Positions 35,240 through 45,268 are shown, counted from the stretch's first letter. The stretch: 64,000 bases of DNA from Nitrospira sp. (GCA_016788885.1 JAEURX010000037.1:25454-89453), one strand, 5' to 3'. Numbers and translations: made by a program. The notes: a model not told the origin generated them from the letters alone.

Positions 35240-36043
35240 ATGAGCGCCTGTGTGAAGGCTCGATTTTTTCCCCGCCTCTTCTCTCTGCTTTGGACCTGTT
35301 CTCTGATTGCCGGCTGTTACGTCGATGCTCCGCCAGGAGGGCCGGGCGAGGTATCGATACGCTTGACCGAACTGCTGGCGGATCCGGACCCGGAAGTTCG
35401 ACGCACCGCTGCTGAGTCTCTTGGAAAAATCGGCCAACGGTCAGCTGGTCACGGACTACTGACTGCACTGAATGATCAGGATTCGCGTGTGCGTGCTGCC
35501 GCAGCACTTTCGCTTGGCAGATTGGGCGATGGCGCAAGCGGGATCTCGTTGGCAGGACGGTTGGTAGATTCATCCGAGGCGGTACGGGGGGCATCTGCCT
35601 TGGCTCTGTCTGAGCTTGAAAGTACCGGAGCATCCGAGGCCGAAACCATCCGGGCACTCCATCACCACGACCCATCTGTACGAATGGCGGCCACCCGGGC
35701 TTTGGTGAGCCAGGACATCGTCCCTTTTACGGCAGAGCTCGTCGGAGCCCTTCACGATACCGATGCACATGTGCGACAGGGCATTGCTGCGGCGCTTGGA
35801 GAAACGGGAGATAGGAGGGCCATACCCCACTTGTTGCGGCTTCTTAAAGAGGATGCAAGTGCTGGCGTTCGTTCCGAAGCAGCATTTCGTCTGGGTAAGC
35901 TTGGCGATACGAGCGTTGTGGGCGAGTTGTCAGTGGTCGCGAAGGGGGATTCGGATGCGATCACTCGAGGCTGGGCACGCTGGGCCGTTGAACAGATTAC
36001 GCCGTCGCGCGGGTCCGATTCAGGGCTTCGACCAATTCGATAA
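35240..36043 (+). CDS. HEAT-repeat lipoprotein
   Basis: About 267 residues from the ATG at 35240; an upstream ATG at 35198 is possible but this start gives a compact signal peptide ending in a lipobox (SLIAGC), so the mature protein should be lipid-anchored. The rest is a row of HEAT/PBS-type helical repeats, with LADPDPEVRRTAAESLGKIG, HDTDAHVRQGIAAALGETG and DASAGVRSEAAFRLGKLG as examples. Such proteins are scaffolds. The 3' end overlaps the PilZ gene on the other strand by 47 bases. Confidence 0.75.
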   Translation: MSACVKARFFPRLFSLLWTCSLIAGCYVDAPPGGPGEVSIRLTELLADPDPEVRRTAAESLGKIGQRSAGHGLLTALNDQDSRVRAAAALSLGRLGDGASGISLAGRLVDSSEAVRGASALALSELESTGASEAETIRALHHHDPSVRMAATRALVSQDIVPFTAELVGALHDTDAHVRQGIAAALGETGDRRAIPHLLRLLKEDASAGVRSEAAFRLGKLGDTSVVGELSVVAKGDSDAITRGWARWAVEQITPSRGSDSGLRPIR

Positions 36044-36515
36044 GCCGTGCTTGAGCCTCGGGGGCAATTTCAGTGAACTGCACGCCCATTCCGGGAAAGA
36101 GTAAATAGCGCTCTGGTTTTGAGCGGGTCCACGCCACCTTCGCACGCGTTTCAAATTTCTGATTCGGGCGGTCCGGCAATGAAAACTCTACCTTCAGCTC
36201 CGTCCCCGGTGCCAGGGGCGCGCTACTCTCAATAAACAATCCTCCCCCACCGATGCCGCCGGTTAAGCTGTCAAATTGTTTTCCATCGGGTGTGCTGCAA
36301 CGGACTTTAATCGCGAGCGGAGCTCGCGGATGGACTCGACTGTGTGCAAAGCGTGAGTCTTCGTCGATTGAGAGCATGTGCTCAATCAACGTCTCCCAAC
36401 TGACGATGGCGAGACGTTGCCCCTTGTCGTCGAAGAGGGCGAGGGTTTCTTGCTCGCAGTCGATGTCGAGAGTTTTTCCGTGATACTCGCGGGTAGCTGT
36501 GACCGGAAACTTCAT
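35997..36515 (-). CDS. PilZ-domain protein A
   Basis: A 172-residue protein with a PilZ domain (about 55-165). The first c-di-GMP motif is kept (RVHPR, an RxxxR), but the second motif, normally [D/N]xSxxG, reads GGIGGGGLF with both the acidic and serine positions changed to glycine. Nucleotide binding is therefore in doubt. A short conserved N-terminal part (about 1-50) precedes it. It forms a tandem pair with the next PilZ gene, 68 bases upstream. Confidence 0.82.
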   Translation of the reverse strand: MKFPVTATREYHGKTLDIDCEQETLALFDDKGQRLAIVSWETLIEHMLSIDEDSRFAHSRVHPRAPLAIKVRCSTPDGKQFDSLTGGIGGGGLFIESSAPLAPGTELKVEFSLPDRPNQKFETRAKVAWTRSKPERYLLFPGMGVQFTEIAPEAQARLIELVEALNRTRATA

Positions 36516-36583
36516 CTCAGATTCTCGGTATGGTGCGTGGCAAATCTAGAGGGATGTGTCGTCAGGCCTGAGATTCTAGCCGA

Positions 36584-37108
36584 CTATAGGGCGTCACCTT
36601 GTGGAACGCCTTTCACCGAATGCACGAGGGAGAGCACACGATTGCGAGTTTCTGGGGTGATATCTGTAAAGCGTACCCCCATTCCCGGGCTAAATGTGTA
36701 CTGATCGGCTTTCGGGCAGACCCAGGCAATCATGCCCTTTGCCGAAAGCCACTCGTTTGGGGTTTCCGGAAGCGTAAATTCCATGACGAGTTTGGTTCCC
36801 ACGGCCAATGGAGTGAAGCTCTCAATAAACAGTCCTCCTCCCCCAATTCCCCCTGCTCGACTTTCGAGGTGCGTGCCGTCGGGCGTCTGATATTTGACCC
36901 GGATTGAGAGCGAAATTCTTGGCTCAGATCGCGCCTCGCGTGACTGCTGAGGTTTTCGGTAGGTCAGGATCTGATCGACGAGAAAGTCCCATGCGAGGCT
37001 TCCCATCGGTTCACCGTTGATTCCGACCAGCGTGATCGTTTCCTTGGAGGAATCGATCTCAAGTGTCTTGCCTTTGTGTCTGGTGCTGGAAACGACGGGG
37101 AATTTCAC
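36584..37108 (-). CDS. PilZ-domain protein B
   Basis: A 174-residue paralogue of the adjacent PilZ protein, with the same N-terminal block (MKFPV..., HKGKTLEIDSS) and the same changed second motif (GGIGGGGLFIES). It has RSEPR as its RxxxR. GTG start with AGGG upstream. The pair shares about half of its residues by eye and clearly arose by duplication. Target and c-di-GMP binding are unknown. Confidence 0.82.
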   Translation of the reverse strand: MKFPVVSSTRHKGKTLEIDSSKETITLVGINGEPMGSLAWDFLVDQILTYRKPQQSREARSEPRISLSIRVKYQTPDGTHLESRAGGIGGGGLFIESFTPLAVGTKLVMEFTLPETPNEWLSAKGMIAWVCPKADQYTFSPGMGVRFTDITPETRNRVLSLVHSVKGVPQGDAL

Positions 37109-37255
37109 GTGTACTGCCCTATGGTAATTGCAGAAATCCTTACTGCAGCCATCATGTGCAAGTATAGCTCACGGATCAGACTTGTCGACAAAAACCTTGG
37201 ATCGTGATGTTGTCTTGGGGGGAAGGCTCGATGTTGCGGTCTTGGTGAGGCGAAG

Positions 37256-37279
37256 GAGAGGGGGCTTGTGCCCCCTCTC
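37256..37279 (-). terminator. Strong hairpin downstream of clpX
   Basis: GAGAGGGGGC at 37256-37265 pairs fully with GCCCCCTCTC at 37270-37279 around TTGT. It lies 43 bases beyond the clpX stop on the minus strand, before the PilZ gene. No long U run follows, so it could equally be a boundary or RNA-stabilising element. Confidence 0.6.
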
Positions 37280-37321
37280 ACATGGTGTCATGGTCAGAGA
37301 TAGATATTTCTTTTCAACATG

Positions 37322-38578
37322 TTATGCGCTTTTAACATCCTTGTCTTGCTCGAAGATTCGAATCGGCGCGTGTTTGCCGTTGATGGAGTCCTCGGTGATG
37401 ACGACTTCCTTGATCTGCTTCTGAGAGGGAGCGTCGTACATCACATCGAGCATGGCTTCCTCGAGAATCGCCCGTAATCCTCGTGCCCCGGTCTTTTGCG
37501 TAAAGGCCTTCCGTGCTACGGCACTCAAGGCGCCTTCCGTGAAGCGAAGTTTGACCTTTTCAAATGACAGCAGCTTTTCATATTGCTTTGTGAGCGCATT
37601 TCTCGGTTCAGTGAGGATGCGAATGAGCGCTTGCTCGTCTAATTCGTCCAGGGTCGCGACCACTGGCAAGCGACCGATAAACTCAGGAATCAGGCCAAAT
37701 TTCAGCAAGTCTTCCGGCTGGACATGCGGCAACAATTCGCCTAACCGAACGTCGTTGCGTCCGCGGACATCCGCTCCAAACCCCATGGCCTTCCGGTTCA
37801 GACGTTGTTCGATGATATGTTCCAATCCAACGAAGGCACCGCCGCAGATGAACAGGATGTTGGAGGTGTTCACCTGGATAAACTCTTGATGCGGATGCTT
37901 GCGTCCGCCTTGTGGGGGAACGTTTGCAACCGTGCCTTCAATGAGTTTGAGGAGTGCCTGTTGAACGCCTTCACCAGAGACGTCTCTGGTAATGGAGGGG
38001 CTGTCACTTTTTCTGCTGATCTTGTCGATTTCGTCGATGTAGACAATTCCGCGCTCAGCTCGTTCGACGTCGTAGTCGGCGGCCTGAAGCAACTTCAAGA
38101 TAATGTTCTCGACGTCTTCACCGACATAACCCGCTTCGGTCAGCGTCGTGGCATCCGCGAGGGTGAAGGGGACATCGAGGAACTTTGCTAACGTTTGAGC
38201 AAGGAGCGTTTTCCCGGTACCGGTCGGGCCGATGACGAGGATGTTGCCCTTTTGAAGTTCCACGTCATCGACGTCTTTGTCCTTGGCAGAGATGCGCTTG
38301 TAGTGGTTGTGTACGGCCACGGAGAGGATTCGTTTCGCGCGATCCTGACCGACCACATACTGATCGAGGTGATGTTTGATTTCAGCCGGTTTCTTCAGCT
38401 TCGAGGAAATCTCCTCCTTGGCCTCTTCCCAATCCTCCGCAATGATGTCATTGCAGAGGTTCACACATTCGTCGCAGATGTAGACGGTTGGTCCGGCGAT
38501 GAGCTTGCGTACTTCATCTCGGCTCTTCCCGCAAAACGAGCATCGCAGGTGCCGATCAATCTTTTCCTGTTTAGCCAT
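37322..38578 (-). CDS. clpX: ATP-dependent Clp protease ATP-binding subunit ClpX
   Basis: Hexameric AAA+ unfoldase, 418 residues, that recognises and threads substrates into ClpP. The N-terminal zinc domain ([11 protein letters not shown] and CDECVNLC), the Walker A GPTGTGKT, Walker B YIDEIDKI and sensor and arginine-finger regions are all present. It follows clpP after a 26-base gap in the usual tig-clpP-clpX order, all leftward. Confidence 0.97.
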   Translation of the reverse strand: MAKQEKIDRHLRCSFCGKSRDEVRKLIAGPTVYICDECVNLCNDIIAEDWEEAKEEISSKLKKPAEIKHHLDQYVVGQDRAKRILSVAVHNHYKRISAKDKDVDDVELQKGNILVIGPTGTGKTLLAQTLAKFLDVPFTLADATTLTEAGYVGEDVENIILKLLQAADYDVERAERGIVYIDEIDKISRKSDSPSITRDVSGEGVQQALLKLIEGTVANVPPQGGRKHPHQEFIQVNTSNILFICGGAFVGLEHIIEQRLNRKAMGFGADVRGRNDVRLGELLPHVQPEDLLKFGLIPEFIGRLPVVATLDELDEQALIRILTEPRNALTKQYEKLLSFEKVKLRFTEGALSAVARKAFTQKTGARGLRAILEEAMLDVMYDAPSQKQIKEVVITEDSINGKHAPIRIFEQDKDVKSA

Positions 38579-38604
38579 GCTGCCTCCTGTACACCAAAGG
38601 TCAA

Positions 38605-39240
38605 CTAGCTCTTGCCGCCGTCCTTGCCTGAGTCCGTTGCTCCCAAGGGTTTGAGGCTCTTCAGGGGGCGTGTGATGACTTCGTCGATGAGTCCATAGCG
38701 TTTGGCTTCCTCGCTCGACATGAAATAGTCGCGTTCAGTATCTTGGGAAATCTTGTCCAGCGGTTGGCCAGTGTGTTTGGCCATGATTTCATTCAAGCGT
38801 TCGCGGATCTTCAGGATTTCCCGCGCATGAATGTCGATCTCGGTGGCCTGGCCTTGGAATCCGCCCATCGGCTGGTGAATCATGACGCGAGCATTCGGGA
38901 GAGCGTAACGTTTGCCCTTGGTGCCTGCGGTCAACAGAAATGCTCCCATGCTTGCAGCCTGGCCCAGGCAAATGGTGTTAATCGACGGTTTGACGTATTG
39001 CATGGTGTCATAGATGCCGAGCCCGGCCGTGACACTGCCTCCCGGGGAATTGATGTAGAGATTGATATCTTTTTCCGGATCTTCGGCTTCAAGGAACAGC
39101 AGTTGAGCGATGATAAGGTTCGCAAAGACGTCATCGATTGGCGCGCCAAGAAAGATGATGCGATCTTTGAGCAGCCGTGAATAGATGTCGTAGGCACGTT
39201 CACCGCGGTTGGTTTGTTCGACAACAATCGGAACTAGCAT
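38605..39240 (-). CDS. clpP: ATP-dependent Clp protease proteolytic subunit ClpP
   Basis: Serine protease of 211 residues. The catalytic serine is in [11 protein letters not shown], the histidine in [11 protein letters not shown] and the aspartate follows in the DTERDYF region. The tail (about 12 residues, ending SGKDGGKS) is a little longer than usual. It sits between tig and clpX, as in most bacteria. Confidence 0.97.
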   Translation of the reverse strand: MLVPIVVEQTNRGERAYDIYSRLLKDRIIFLGAPIDDVFANLIIAQLLFLEAEDPEKDINLYINSPGGSVTAGLGIYDTMQYVKPSINTICLGQAASMGAFLLTAGTKGKRYALPNARVMIHQPMGGFQGQATEIDIHAREILKIRERLNEIMAKHTGQPLDKISQDTERDYFMSSEEAKRYGLIDEVITRPLKSLKPLGATDSGKDGGKS

Positions 39241-39365
39241 TCAACTGCATCCTTTCCGCTAGAGGTCTGACGAGTGGAAACTCCTTAGTTTACCATACTC
39301 ATGTCGCCGGGACTGTGTAAGCACCGCTCGACCTGCAATGCCGGGACTCTAGGTAGTCGAGCGAG

Positions 39366-40688
39366 TTATCCCTGGATCATTGCGTGCTTGTAGACAAAAT
39401 CCAACGCTTTATCGGCCAAGATCCTGGAGCGAAGGTCATCCAGGGTTTCTTGTCCGCCGGCCCGAATCATGCGGGTCACTTCCTCGACGGAGAGTTTGAC
39501 TTCTGAGGCAAGTCGCGTAACCTCATTGCTGAGATCCTCGTTGGTCACGGTGATGCCTTCCTTGGCCGCCAGTGCTTCCAGAATGAGACCGACCTTCACT
39601 CGCCGCTCTGCCTCGGGACGATATTCCTCCTGGAGTTGTTTGGCGTCGTCAGATTGCGCGGCATGAGGTGCAGTAGCGCCGTCTCCAGGCTTTCGTTGGC
39701 GAGACTGTAATTGCTGTCTAACCATGGCGGACAATTCGCGCTCGACGAGCGTGCCGGGAAGATCGAAATGATGCGTTTCTGCCAATCGCTTTAGGATCGT
39801 GTCTTTATAGGAGTCTTCGATGTCTTTCTTCAGTGCCCGTTCCATTTCAGCTCGAAGCTTTTCCCGGATTTCCTGGAGGGACTGGTAGGGGCCGCAATCC
39901 TTTGCAAATTCGTCGTCTAGGGCGGGAAGTTGTTTCCGTTTGACCGACTTGATCGTGCACGCGAAGGTCACAGTCTTTCCTGCAACCCTCGTATCGGGAT
40001 GAGATGCCGGGTAGGCTTGAGAAATGGTGACCACTTCTCCTTCTTTTTTCCCAGCGAGATGGGGCTCAACGTCTACTCCCAGCACGGAGGCATTGGAGCC
40101 CATCTTGTGCAGGTGTCCCGTCTTGGCGGTGCCGTCCAGAGGTTTGTTGTCCAAGGTTCCTTCAATGTCTAAGACGGCGTAGTCGCCTTCTGCCAAGACT
40201 GCCCCGGCTGGAGCAGGATGCAATTGGGCCATCTGTTCGCGAAGGACTTCTAATGCCTTTTGGACTTGCTCGTCTGTGACGGTTCGCTGGTCTTGCTTGA
40301 GAGAAATGGGATTAGGGGCTTTGTAATCTCGAAGTTCGATCGTCGGCTTGATCTCGACCGTAGCCGTGAAACTAAACGGTGTGTCTTTCTTTACCTTGAC
40401 CCGCTCTAAGGGTGGGATTTCTACCAGTACCGGCATAATGCCTGCCTGGCGGATCGCCCGATCATAGAAGTCCGGGACCAGACTGCGGATCACGTCTTCT
40501 TCGATAGTTTTTGCGTATCGCTTCTCCAACAATTGCAGCGGGGCCTTCCCCGGGCGAAATCCCGGAATGCGAACCTGTCGGTTGAGTTCTGAATAGGCTT
40601 GCGCAAAGCGTAGGTTCACCTCATCCGCCGGTACTTCAATCTTAAGGGCTCTTTTCATGGGGCCGAGTTCGGTCATTTCCATTTTCAT
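39366..40688 (-). CDS. tig: Trigger factor
   Basis: Ribosome-bound chaperone of 440 residues. The ribosome-docking signature region is in VRIPGFRPGKAPLQLLEKRY near residue 40, followed by the PPIase domain (about 155-240) and the helical C-terminal chaperone domain. First gene of the tig-clpP-clpX set. A Gly/Lys/Pro-rich insertion near residues 335-350 (RQRKPGDGATAPHAAQSDD) is a minor deviation from the usual domain. Confidence 0.95.
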   Translation of the reverse strand: MKMEMTELGPMKRALKIEVPADEVNLRFAQAYSELNRQVRIPGFRPGKAPLQLLEKRYAKTIEEDVIRSLVPDFYDRAIRQAGIMPVLVEIPPLERVKVKKDTPFSFTATVEIKPTIELRDYKAPNPISLKQDQRTVTDEQVQKALEVLREQMAQLHPAPAGAVLAEGDYAVLDIEGTLDNKPLDGTAKTGHLHKMGSNASVLGVDVEPHLAGKKEGEVVTISQAYPASHPDTRVAGKTVTFACTIKSVKRKQLPALDDEFAKDCGPYQSLQEIREKLRAEMERALKKDIEDSYKDTILKRLAETHHFDLPGTLVERELSAMVRQQLQSRQRKPGDGATAPHAAQSDDAKQLQEEYRPEAERRVKVGLILEALAAKEGITVTNEDLSNEVTRLASEVKLSVEEVTRMIRAGGQETLDDLRSRILADKALDFVYKHAMIQG

Positions 40689-40757
40689 AGCTCTGTTCGC
40701 GTCCTCCGAGTCCGAATAATGTTAGGTGCGCCACGCAAAATTAATATTGTTGAGAGG

Positions 40758-40840
40758 TGGTGCGAGAGGGGGGACTTGAACCCCCACGGTTACCCACGAG
40801 ATCCTAAGTCTCGCGCGTCTGCCAGTTCCGCCACTCTCGC
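40758..40840 (-). tRNA. tRNA-Leu (anticodon TAG)
   Basis: Leftward class II tRNA with acceptor GCGAGAG paired to CTCTCGC, encoded CCA, anticodon arm CGAGA / CTTAGGA / TCTCG (anticodon TAG), a variable arm and the T arm GGGTTCAAGTCCC. It lies just upstream of tig in the same direction. Confidence 0.93.
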
Positions 40841-41176
40841 GCGACGCTGAGTGCTAGGCTACCTGCTGATGGTACATATGGAAAGTGCCTGTGCGCGGAA
40901 AGACACGATGAATAATGACATTTTGTACCGTCGATCTAGTCTGCCTGTCAACCCATACGCAGGTGGGGACGGCCTCTGGGGAAGCCCTGGCGAGGTGCAT
41001 ATGAGGTCGGATGTCAGGCTCGAGGAGAGGCGGTCAGGACTCGATGGCGACGCGACATTCCTGGAGTCGATTCCTGGCGGATCACACGATCCGGGGCGCT
41101 ATAATATCAAGTCGATGGTTCCATCGTACGGCCTTCTTCTTTTCATCCTCATCCTGAACGAAGGGAGGAATACGTC
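40841..41176. other. Intergenic region upstream of the HEAT-repeat gene
   Basis: About 335 bases. A rightward open frame of 109 residues runs through it and ends in the ATG of the next gene, but its product has no signature or convincing composition and no ribosome site. I treat the region as non-coding and expect the promoter of the HEAT gene in it. Confidence 0.4.
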
Positions 41177-42262
41177 ATGATACGCAGCGGATTGACTACC
41201 GCAGCTGGATTCCTCGTGTTCTTGTTTGGCCTCGCCTCTTCAGCTTCGGCATATCGGGATTATTTTAGCGAAGCTCAGAAGGCAGAATTGGCCAACATCC
41301 GTAGCGTGCTCGTTGAGGCTTTGGCGTTGACCGACAAAGGGGCCGGCAATGCGGACGGCATTCGGGACGTTGTTCTTCGGCGTATGGGAGAATTGGGGTA
41401 TGTCGCGAGTTCCGATCAAGGGGCTCCTCATGACGTCGTTGTCCGGGTCAAATGCGAACAGAGGAAGACCTGGGAAGGCACTGCCTCGGCCGGCGGAGAC
41501 AATGACCTGTTGGATGCCCCGTCTCGCTTATGGAAGGGCCCTGCTTGTCAGGTGACGTATGCGTTGGGAAATCTCAAGGTAAAGTGGCAAAAGGAGGTCC
41601 GTACGGAGTTTGAGGATGCCGTCCAAGCGGCTCACGCTGCCGGTGCCTCTGATCCTGGGGCCTATGCAATGAGTGCGCTGCGTGAGGCATTGGAGACCTA
41701 TGAGTTCCCACTGCTTCTCACGGCTGAATGGGGGCAGCCTGACCGGTTGCTGAAACTGCTTGATTCGCCACAGACCGGCCAACTCAGGAAGCTCAAGGTA
41801 ATCTCGCTCCTTGGTGAAATGGTGGCAGATGAGGCACTGCCTCATCTCACTGAAGCCTTGAAGGATAAAGAGCTGGCGAAACAAGCGGCTGTGGCATTGG
41901 GGAATATGGGCAAGGAGGGCATCCCGCTCCTCATCGAAATCTTGCGGTATTCCAAGCAGCCCGACTTGCAGGCTGCTGCCGCAAAAGGCTTGGGAGATCT
42001 GGGAAATATTCATAGCGATTCACGGGTCGTTCCTCCGCTACTGGAGATGCTCGATGCCCCTGGTATTGACATTACGGTGCAGACGGAGATCGCATGGGCG
42101 TTAGGGCGCGTACCGGATCGGCGATCCGTCGAACCGCTGTTTGCCCTTGATCGAAAACTGCAAAAGATTCGCAATGACCCCCCCGATCCACAAATTAAGA
42201 AGCTGAAAGAAGCGGTATTTTGGTCAATCAAGCAGGTGTACACCGAGGACCAATATAGCTGA
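41177..42262 (+). CDS. Exported HEAT-repeat protein
   Basis: A 361-residue protein with a signal peptide (FLVFLFGLASSASA, cleavage near residue 26) and GGGAGG before the ATG. The first half (about 30-170) is a non-repeat domain with two cysteines (VKCEQR, GPACQV) that could form a disulfide. The second half is HEAT/PBS repeats, for example EALPHLTEALKDKELAKQAA and GIPLLIEILRYSKQPDLQAA. It should be periplasmic. It is the second HEAT protein in the window, unrelated in its N-terminal part to the lipoprotein at 35240. Confidence 0.78.
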   Translation: MIRSGLTTAAGFLVFLFGLASSASAYRDYFSEAQKAELANIRSVLVEALALTDKGAGNADGIRDVVLRRMGELGYVASSDQGAPHDVVVRVKCEQRKTWEGTASAGGDNDLLDAPSRLWKGPACQVTYALGNLKVKWQKEVRTEFEDAVQAAHAAGASDPGAYAMSALREALETYEFPLLLTAEWGQPDRLLKLLDSPQTGQLRKLKVISLLGEMVADEALPHLTEALKDKELAKQAAVALGNMGKEGIPLLIEILRYSKQPDLQAAAAKGLGDLGNIHSDSRVVPPLLEMLDAPGIDITVQTEIAWALGRVPDRRSVEPLFALDRKLQKIRNDPPDPQIKKLKEAVFWSIKQVYTEDQYS

Positions 42263-42551
42263 GGAGCCGAGGAGTGCCATGGTGCGTGGTGGTCGTGTCC
42301 TAGGCGGTGGGGGGCGGGGGTGTGTGCTGGACGATCAGGCGCAGCTTCTCCTTGCTGGAATGGGCCATGTCCCTGATGCGATGCTGCCACGGTGATGACA
42401 GCCCTTGCATTCGGTTATCTCGGGAACTTTCATGCTGTGAAAATGCCGGCGACTCTGCTAAGAAATATTCCCGTCGCTGTGCCAGATGGTTGTACGTAGG
42501 CGGACTGAGCAGGCGGGTAATGGGTTGTGGGACACACGCGGGGGTAAGTCG

Positions 42552-43796
42552 ATGGGAAGGATTTCACGAAGACGATTTTTGCAACTGTCGGCCATGACCG
42601 GCGGGGTTCTCCTCGTGACGGATTGGACTGACCGGCTGTTGGGGATGCGGTTCTCGGGATCGAGGGCTAACGCGGCGGAACCTATCAAGATCGGGATCCT
42701 CGACCCGCTATCGAGCCCGTATAAGACCTCGTCGATCCATGATGTGCACGGCGCCAACGTGGCGGTAGATATGTTCAACCAGCGAGGTGGGGTCTTGGGA
42801 CGACCGGTGACCATTATCGAGGCCGATGACGCCTCACAGCCGGAGACCGCCCTCAAGGCGGCCACCAAGTTTGTTCGTGATGATCGTGTGGATGTACTGA
42901 TGGGGACCTTCAACGCGGAGTGTGCCCTCGTCGTGTCCGAGTTTGCGAAACAGGAAAACAAGTTATTCATGGTGACGGGAGCGCATCTGCCGGAACTCAC
43001 CGGCGCCGCGTGTAATTCCCATACCTTCGTCTTTATGCCCAATGCCGCGATGTTGGCGCAGGCGGTCGTTCCCCATTGGATCAAGACATTCGGTACTCGC
43101 TGGTTCATGGTCACGACCAGTTCTTTGGATGGGAAAGCCATGGCGCAGGCGGTCGTGACTGCCGGTCAGCCGCATGGCGCGGAATTTGTGGGCGAGATGG
43201 TCATGCCGTTCGGGTCCACGGACTTTACTGCGGCACTGGCGGCGGCCAAAGAGAAGCAACCTACGTTGGTGGTGTTCAATCTCTATGGGTGGGATTTAGT
43301 CCACGCGTTGAAGGCATACAGCAAGCTGGAGTTGGCGAAGGAGAAGATCGGTGTCGGCGGCCTGATAGCGGGTGAGCAGATTGGTCGCCCACTTGGGTAT
43401 GCCAACAATGCCGGAATCTGGGGCCTCATTTGGGATCCCAAGGTCAACACGGAAGGGTCGAGACGATTTATTCAGGGTGTCGTCGAAAAATACAGCCATA
43501 CCCCCACCTCGCGTTGCTATCTGGGGTATGCGGCTATGACTCAAATCCTAGAGGCCATCCAGCGCGCGGGCTCAACGGAGGCGCCGGCGCTGATCAAAGC
43601 GTTGGAAGGGCATGGGTTTGACGGTCTCAAGGAAGGTCGGTCCTCGTTCCGAGCTTCGGACCACCAACATGTGCAAGATGTGCTGGTCGGGGAAGCGTAC
43701 GGGAAAGAACTCGGTCTCGGGCACTACAAGATTCTCGCGACGATTCCCGGAGATCGCTTCATTGTAGGCCCCGAATCCGGTCAGTGCCAGTTGTAG
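42552..43796 (+). CDS. Tat-exported ABC substrate-binding protein (branched-chain amino acid/urea type)
   Basis: A 414-residue periplasmic-binding protein of the LivJ/UrtA type. The ATG at 42552 gives a twin-arginine signal (RISRRRFLQLSAMTG). The start of the mature domain, IKIGILDPLSSPYKTSS, and ANVAVDMFNQRGGVLGRPV are typical of Peripla_BP_6. It has no permease or ATPase gene nearby, so it is an orphan that may serve a distant transporter or a sensor kinase. Bound ligand unknown. It is convergent with the OmpA lipoprotein. Confidence 0.85.
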   Translation: MGRISRRRFLQLSAMTGGVLLVTDWTDRLLGMRFSGSRANAAEPIKIGILDPLSSPYKTSSIHDVHGANVAVDMFNQRGGVLGRPVTIIEADDASQPETALKAATKFVRDDRVDVLMGTFNAECALVVSEFAKQENKLFMVTGAHLPELTGAACNSHTFVFMPNAAMLAQAVVPHWIKTFGTRWFMVTTSSLDGKAMAQAVVTAGQPHGAEFVGEMVMPFGSTDFTAALAAAKEKQPTLVVFNLYGWDLVHALKAYSKLELAKEKIGVGGLIAGEQIGRPLGYANNAGIWGLIWDPKVNTEGSRRFIQGVVEKYSHTPTSRCYLGYAAMTQILEAIQRAGSTEAPALIKALEGHGFDGLKEGRSSFRASDHQHVQDVLVGEAYGKELGLGHYKILATIPGDRFIVGPESGQCQL

Positions 43797-43819
43797 CTCG
43801 CTGCGTAGTCGAATCGGGA

Positions 43820-45268
43820 CTATTGGTCAGACCCGAGTGCCGCGAGGCGTAGCTGAGTTTCCATCACCCCGCTTGTTGATGCCACGGTGGGGCGCGACAC
43901 AATAATCAATTCCAGGCGACGATTTTTCTGACGACCCTGTTCGGTGGCGTTGGAGGCGACGGGTCGAGAGTCCGCGAGTCCCACGGCCTTGATCCGTTCA
44001 GCAGGCATTCCTCCATTGACCATGGCCTGACGGGCATGGTCAGCGCGAGCCCATGAGAGCGCTTTGTTGTCGGCAAAGAGTTTCTGAAGCGCTTTGCTGA
44101 GGGCGAGGTTGTCCGTATGGCCGGCGACTTGCACGAATGTGTCTGAATGAGGCCCCAGCACCGTGCCGATCCGCTTCAGCATGGTGATGCCGTCTGGGGT
44201 CAGCACCGCATCGCCAGATGTGAAGAGCCAATTGCTGGCCAGCGCGATCACCAAACGTGTGCCATCCTCCCTGACTGTGAAGGCCTTCTGCTCGGAGCTT
44301 GTCGGGAGCGCCTTCAGCAGCTCCTCCTTAATCGCGGTCACGTTTGACCCGCGCGCATCTGTCCGGCTCGGATTGGGCTGAGACAGCCCTCCATTTCGAC
44401 CTGGGTCTTGCGCAGGCGCGGTCAGGGGCCGGCTTGCCGCCACGTCGGAGTCCTTCTGAGGCGCGGGTGGAGAGGAACCCCTCTGCCGCGAGGGAAGGTC
44501 TCGGGTCTTGTCATTCAAGCGTTGCTCAAGGGCGGTGATGCGGTGTCTGGCTTGATAGATTTCCGCGATCATGGCGTTGTATTGGGGCACGAGCTTATCT
44601 CGCTCCATGAGGCGAGAGCGGACGGTGTCATAGGCTTGTTCGCGCTCTTTGAGCTGTTGGTCCAATGCGGTGATGCGGGCCTTGAGCGAATCGATGGTCG
44701 CCGTGGCGGTTTGCAACTGAGCGGCGAGACTGTCCCGTTCCGCATTGCCGGCGCGGACGGTGCGAAGATCTTGCTCCTGACGAGCCACCTGCGTTTCCAA
44801 CTCGGTGATTCGGCGGCGGGCCACCTCAAGGTCAGCGAGGGCGGTCGTGCGAGTTTGCAGCGCAGCGAGATCTTTGTCCCGAGTAGCCAGTTGTTGTTCG
44901 AGCGAGCTGATACGCTGGCGGGCTTGCAGCAGCTCGTTGTTTGCGGTTGTGAATTGATTGGTCAGGCGCTCGCGTTCCGGGGCCAGCCGCCGCAATTCGA
45001 CGAGTTCCGCTTCCTTTGCGCTGAGCAACTGGTCATAGGACACACTTGCGGGCTGATTCTGTCGATCTCCCAGTCTGCTCTCAAGGTCACGAATCCGGTC
45101 ATGGAATTCGCCGAGCGTCGTCAGGAGCTGCTCGCGTTCCTGTTGGAGCGCCGCGAGTTTCGCATCGCCCGAAGACGCAACAGGGGGAAGCGGTGGGGGT
45201 TGGGGAACGGTTTCACAGCCTGTACCGAGGGCGCAGAGAACCGTGAGCGCCCAGACAGATCGTCTCAT
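43820..45268 (-). CDS. Coiled-coil OmpA-domain lipoprotein A
   Basis: A 482-residue lipoprotein (lipobox LGTGC near residue 18) with a long coiled-coil (about 30-265) made of repeats such as RISSLEQQLATRDKDLAALQ and RITELETQVARQEQDLR, then a linker rich in Pro/Ser and a C-terminal OmpA domain (about 340-470) with AGHTDNLALSK, ARADHARQAMVNGGMPAERI and KNRRLELI. It should span from outer membrane to wall. GGGAGG precedes the ATG. Paralogue of the gene at 45514. Confidence 0.84.
   Translation of the reverse strand: MRRSVWALTVLCALGTGCETVPQPPPLPPVASSGDAKLAALQQEREQLLTTLGEFHDRIRDLESRLGDRQNQPASVSYDQLLSAKEAELVELRRLAPERERLTNQFTTANNELLQARQRISSLEQQLATRDKDLAALQTRTTALADLEVARRRITELETQVARQEQDLRTVRAGNAERDSLAAQLQTATATIDSLKARITALDQQLKEREQAYDTVRSRLMERDKLVPQYNAMIAEIYQARHRITALEQRLNDKTRDLPSRQRGSSPPAPQKDSDVAASRPLTAPAQDPGRNGGLSQPNPSRTDARGSNVTAIKEELLKALPTSSEQKAFTVREDGTRLVIALASNWLFTSGDAVLTPDGITMLKRIGTVLGPHSDTFVQVAGHTDNLALSKALQKLFADNKALSWARADHARQAMVNGGMPAERIKAVGLADSRPVASNATEQGRQKNRRLELIIVSRPTVASTSGVMETQLRLAALGSDQ

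Noticed and set aside
40851..41180. Rightward open frame of 109 residues ending in the start of the HEAT-repeat gene
   Set aside because: No ribosome site, no family signature and odd composition; the ATGA overlap is probably chance.
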